15,821 nucleotides of DNA from CAZVEV01 sp964625865. GTDB taxonomy: Bacteria > Planctomycetota > Phycisphaerae > SM23-33. The stretch is from positions 1 to 15,821 of the forward strand of contig CAZVEV010000124.1 of NCBI GenBank assembly GCA_964625865.1. Direction: 5' to 3'. Below, piece after piece: positions 15,101-15,821 of the stretch (position 1 is the stretch's first letter; each line of letters opens with the position of its first letter). Under the pieces are notes generated by a model that was not told where the DNA came from, did no database searches, and saw only the letters and a list, made by a program, of their open reading frames with translations. The position numbers and the translations under genes were made by a program.

Positions 15101-15678
15101 GGTGGTACGTCTGCACGGGGCCCAAGGCGCCCTACTGCACGCTGTTCATCGACCACCCGGCCACCGAACTGCGCGTGTGGCTGTGGCAGACGTGGCAGAG
15201 GAAGATCGACGGCATCCTGGTGTGGCAGACCAACTACTGGACGAGTCCGACGGCCTACCCGGACCCGCGGAACCTGCAGAACCCCTATCAGGATCCGATG
15301 GGCTGGGTATCGGGCTACTCCACGCCGAAGGGCGCCCGTCGGCCTTGGGGCAACGGCGACGGGCGGTTCATCTATCCTCCCGAGTCCGCCGCAAACGGGC
15401 GCCCGTCGACGCCGGTCATGGCAGGCCCGGTCGACAGCATCCGCTGGGAGATGCTCCGGGATGGAATCGAGGACTACGAGTACCTCGCGACGCTCCGCCG
15501 TCTGCTCAAGCGTCACGGGGCCGCGCTGGACGGGGCCACACGCAGCCGTCTGGAGGCCCTGCTCGTGGTTCCGAAGGAGATCACCTCCGACATGACGACC
15601 TTCACGCGCAGGCCCGAGCCCATCCTGACCAGGCGCCACCAGATCGCCCAGGCCATCGAGGAACTGACCCGACGTTGA
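12178..15678 (+). CDS. GH123/DUF4091-type glycoside hydrolase, multidomain, exported
   Basis: A 1166-residue protein. ATG at 12178 is preferred because GAGG lies five bases upstream; an in-frame ATG at 12160 would add six residues. The signal peptide is residues 1-26 (hydrophobic VMVALAVLASAG). Residues 28-160 (VFNGSFEAG, GWALSRGQGRW) form a CBM-like jelly roll, about 165-330 a second beta-sandwich, 340-425 an Ig-like domain. The GH123 N-terminal beta domain (472-610, TAKNEAEAAQLVI) precedes the barrel. YWFDEP contains Asp909-Glu910, the acid pair GH123 enzymes use in substrate-assisted catalysis. WEMLRDGIEDYEYL (1090-1103) is the DUF4091 hallmark. An extra beta-sandwich (about 664-825) interrupts the barrel after HHISPYNPAPLDP. 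Characterised GH123 enzymes remove beta-linked N-acetylgalactosamine; a different sugar is possible here. A weak promoter-like pair, TTGCCC (12114-12119) and TACGCT (12136-12141), 16 bases apart, precedes it. It diverges from the sulfatase gene, suggesting shared control. Confidence 0.8.
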   Translation: MNCSRWNTVTGVMVALAVLASAGAAGPGVFNGSFEAGSGEAPEGWALSRGQGRWVAGGPDGKRMVTVTGTGAVEESNAWLSRDVGFSPGGLYRLRFRAKRLAGAGGTPVTGPGFCNRDLGDISSTWRTYTSVIVAPRRLDAGAGRLRFGQWQLKGTVAFDGVELCPSQAVHRTRGSLVLGEGESVDGRRYAFGAPLNGAGRSHSRPLAAHQCRFNSNRWCFDRDSEVIYRHEIGGCRQTAASVDVGVTWYRSGSLTVSASRDGKTWRELGSAGKLGPASFAVPKSLLPAGAIWIRLASAPPSTSLQVSRYAYQAHLDADAGQLRGSTRYVAVAKRDPRVSVAVASLGPCLPGWPNRLVAHVTNRSTRAVAVTPVVRVIGPDGVSKESAGRKISLGPGKTTLEMPFDVPDVGDYRLALTLGEDIATRIEAEFAVPELYATSFGQALPGSSAIADLWWSSSGWKISRRRPAPRRKGPAVLIRTAKNEAEAAQLVIRPSRPLEGVRVEAGPLSGPDGATIAADRIDVLRVRYVPVAQATDRTGVAAPWPDPLPPLAGPLDLPAGVNQPLWIRVKPPRNAQAGLYKGTIQLSARGYRATADLHVQVYDFALGDRMTCQTAFGFSPSLVWRYHNVTDPARRRTLLDKYFRNFADHHISPYNPAPLDPIKLTWDTASPWTGGTVDRGEKHGGSASLKVADTSKTASPGAKCTVAIRIPDGGLRLRLHHKAARGHRFLVTLNHYDAAGKWMSGRNNDMAVAGTGRWTALDRTIKSFPRGAVSVRLSLWAAMWADDGSTTGTVWYDDLALTDAGTGKALVTGGDFEPSDRTPKPRIDFSAWDKALARAVDEYHFNTFRVDIPGMGGGTFHARYEPSLLGYEAETPEYKAAFTAYCRTLQAHLRSKGWLDEAFVYWFDEPAPRDYAFVNKGFARLKQAAPNLRRMLTEQVEPALAGGPDLWCPVTSHYDHAAAETRRRRGESFWWYVCTGPKAPYCTLFIDHPATELRVWLWQTWQRKIDGILVWQTNYWTSPTAYPDPRNLQNPYQDPMGWVSGYSTPKGARRPWGNGDGRFIYPPESAANGRPSTPVMAGPVDSIRWEMLRDGIEDYEYLATLRRLLKRHGAALDGATRSRLEALLVVPKEITSDMTTFTRRPEPILTRRHQIAQAIEELTRR

Positions 15679-15694
15679 TGTCCCGGGCGAGATC

Positions 15695-15821
15695 TTACTT
15701 CACGCTGACCTTGGCGCCGATCTCCTGGATGTACTTCTTGCGTTCTTCGACGACCCAGCCTTCGCCTCCGCCGGCCTCCAGCGTGGGCTCCCAGCCGCGC
15801 GTGTTCTCGTTCGGCTTGCGG
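15695..15821 (-). CDS. C-terminal fragment of an unidentified protein, truncated by the window edge
   Basis: On the minus strand an open frame enters from the right edge and ends with TAA (plus-strand tta, 15695-15697), giving 41 residues. They include NTRGWEPTLEAGGGEGWVVE and the basic/hydrophobic ending IQEIGAKVSVK. Codon use is GC-rich at third positions like the neighbouring genes, and the 16-base gap to the convergent GH123-like stop is typical of this region, so a real gene end is likely. The fragment is too short to name a family; I do not recognise it. Confidence 0.55.
   Translation of the reverse strand, partial: RKPNENTRGWEPTLEAGGGEGWVVEERKKYIQEIGAKVSVK

Overview
The window is high-GC DNA whose gene content points to a planctomycete-type bacterium (Planctomycetota, possibly the Phycisphaerae side). 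It carries a large bacterial alpha-2-macroglobulin, a Tat-exported type I sulfatase, an HzsA-related di-heme protein, a GH123/DUF4091-type glycosidase with several beta-sandwich modules, and a URO-D-superfamily protein. No rRNA, tRNA, CRISPR array or transposase was seen. The taxonomic call is inferred from gene families, not from a marker gene.

Layout from left to right. (1) Positions 1-4566, + strand: the C-terminal 1521 codons of an alpha-2-macroglobulin with an intact Cys-Thr-Glu-Gln thioester; its N-terminus lies outside the window. (2) Positions 4567-4729: a short intergenic region with a heptamer tandem repeat and a large nested inverted repeat. (3) Positions 4730-5199, - strand: a compact ParE-type toxin/antitoxin pair with a near-consensus promoter so close to the antitoxin ATG that the mRNA is probably leaderless. 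(4) Positions 5251-6408, - strand: a URO-D/MtaA-like protein. (5) Positions 6409-6763: a 355-base divergent spacer with a cluster of strong stem-loops, one of which has competing partners. (6) Positions 6764-7726, + strand: an exported HEXXH zincin. (7) Positions 7742-12015, - strand: a sulfatase followed downstream by an HzsA-related protein, plausibly co-transcribed. (8) Positions 12178-15678, + strand: a 1166-residue GH123-like glycosidase, divergent from the sulfatase. (9) Positions 15695-15821, - strand: the last 41 codons of an unidentified gene.

How the genes may work together: sulfatase, GH123-like enzyme and HzsA-related protein all carry export signals, and the first and second share one 162-base divergent spacer. 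This looks like part of a locus for extracytoplasmic breakdown of sulfated, amino-sugar-containing glycans, with the HzsA-related protein perhaps supplying a redox or binding function. That functional link is inference. Nothing supports anammox: no hzsB/C-like gene is present. The alpha-2-macroglobulin and the toxin/antitoxin pair look functionally independent. I see no clearly undescribed multi-gene system. The most unusual items are the two intergenic structured elements, the probable leaderless toxin/antitoxin operon, the tryptophan-rich block in the macroglobulin, and the domain inserted inside the GH123-like barrel.
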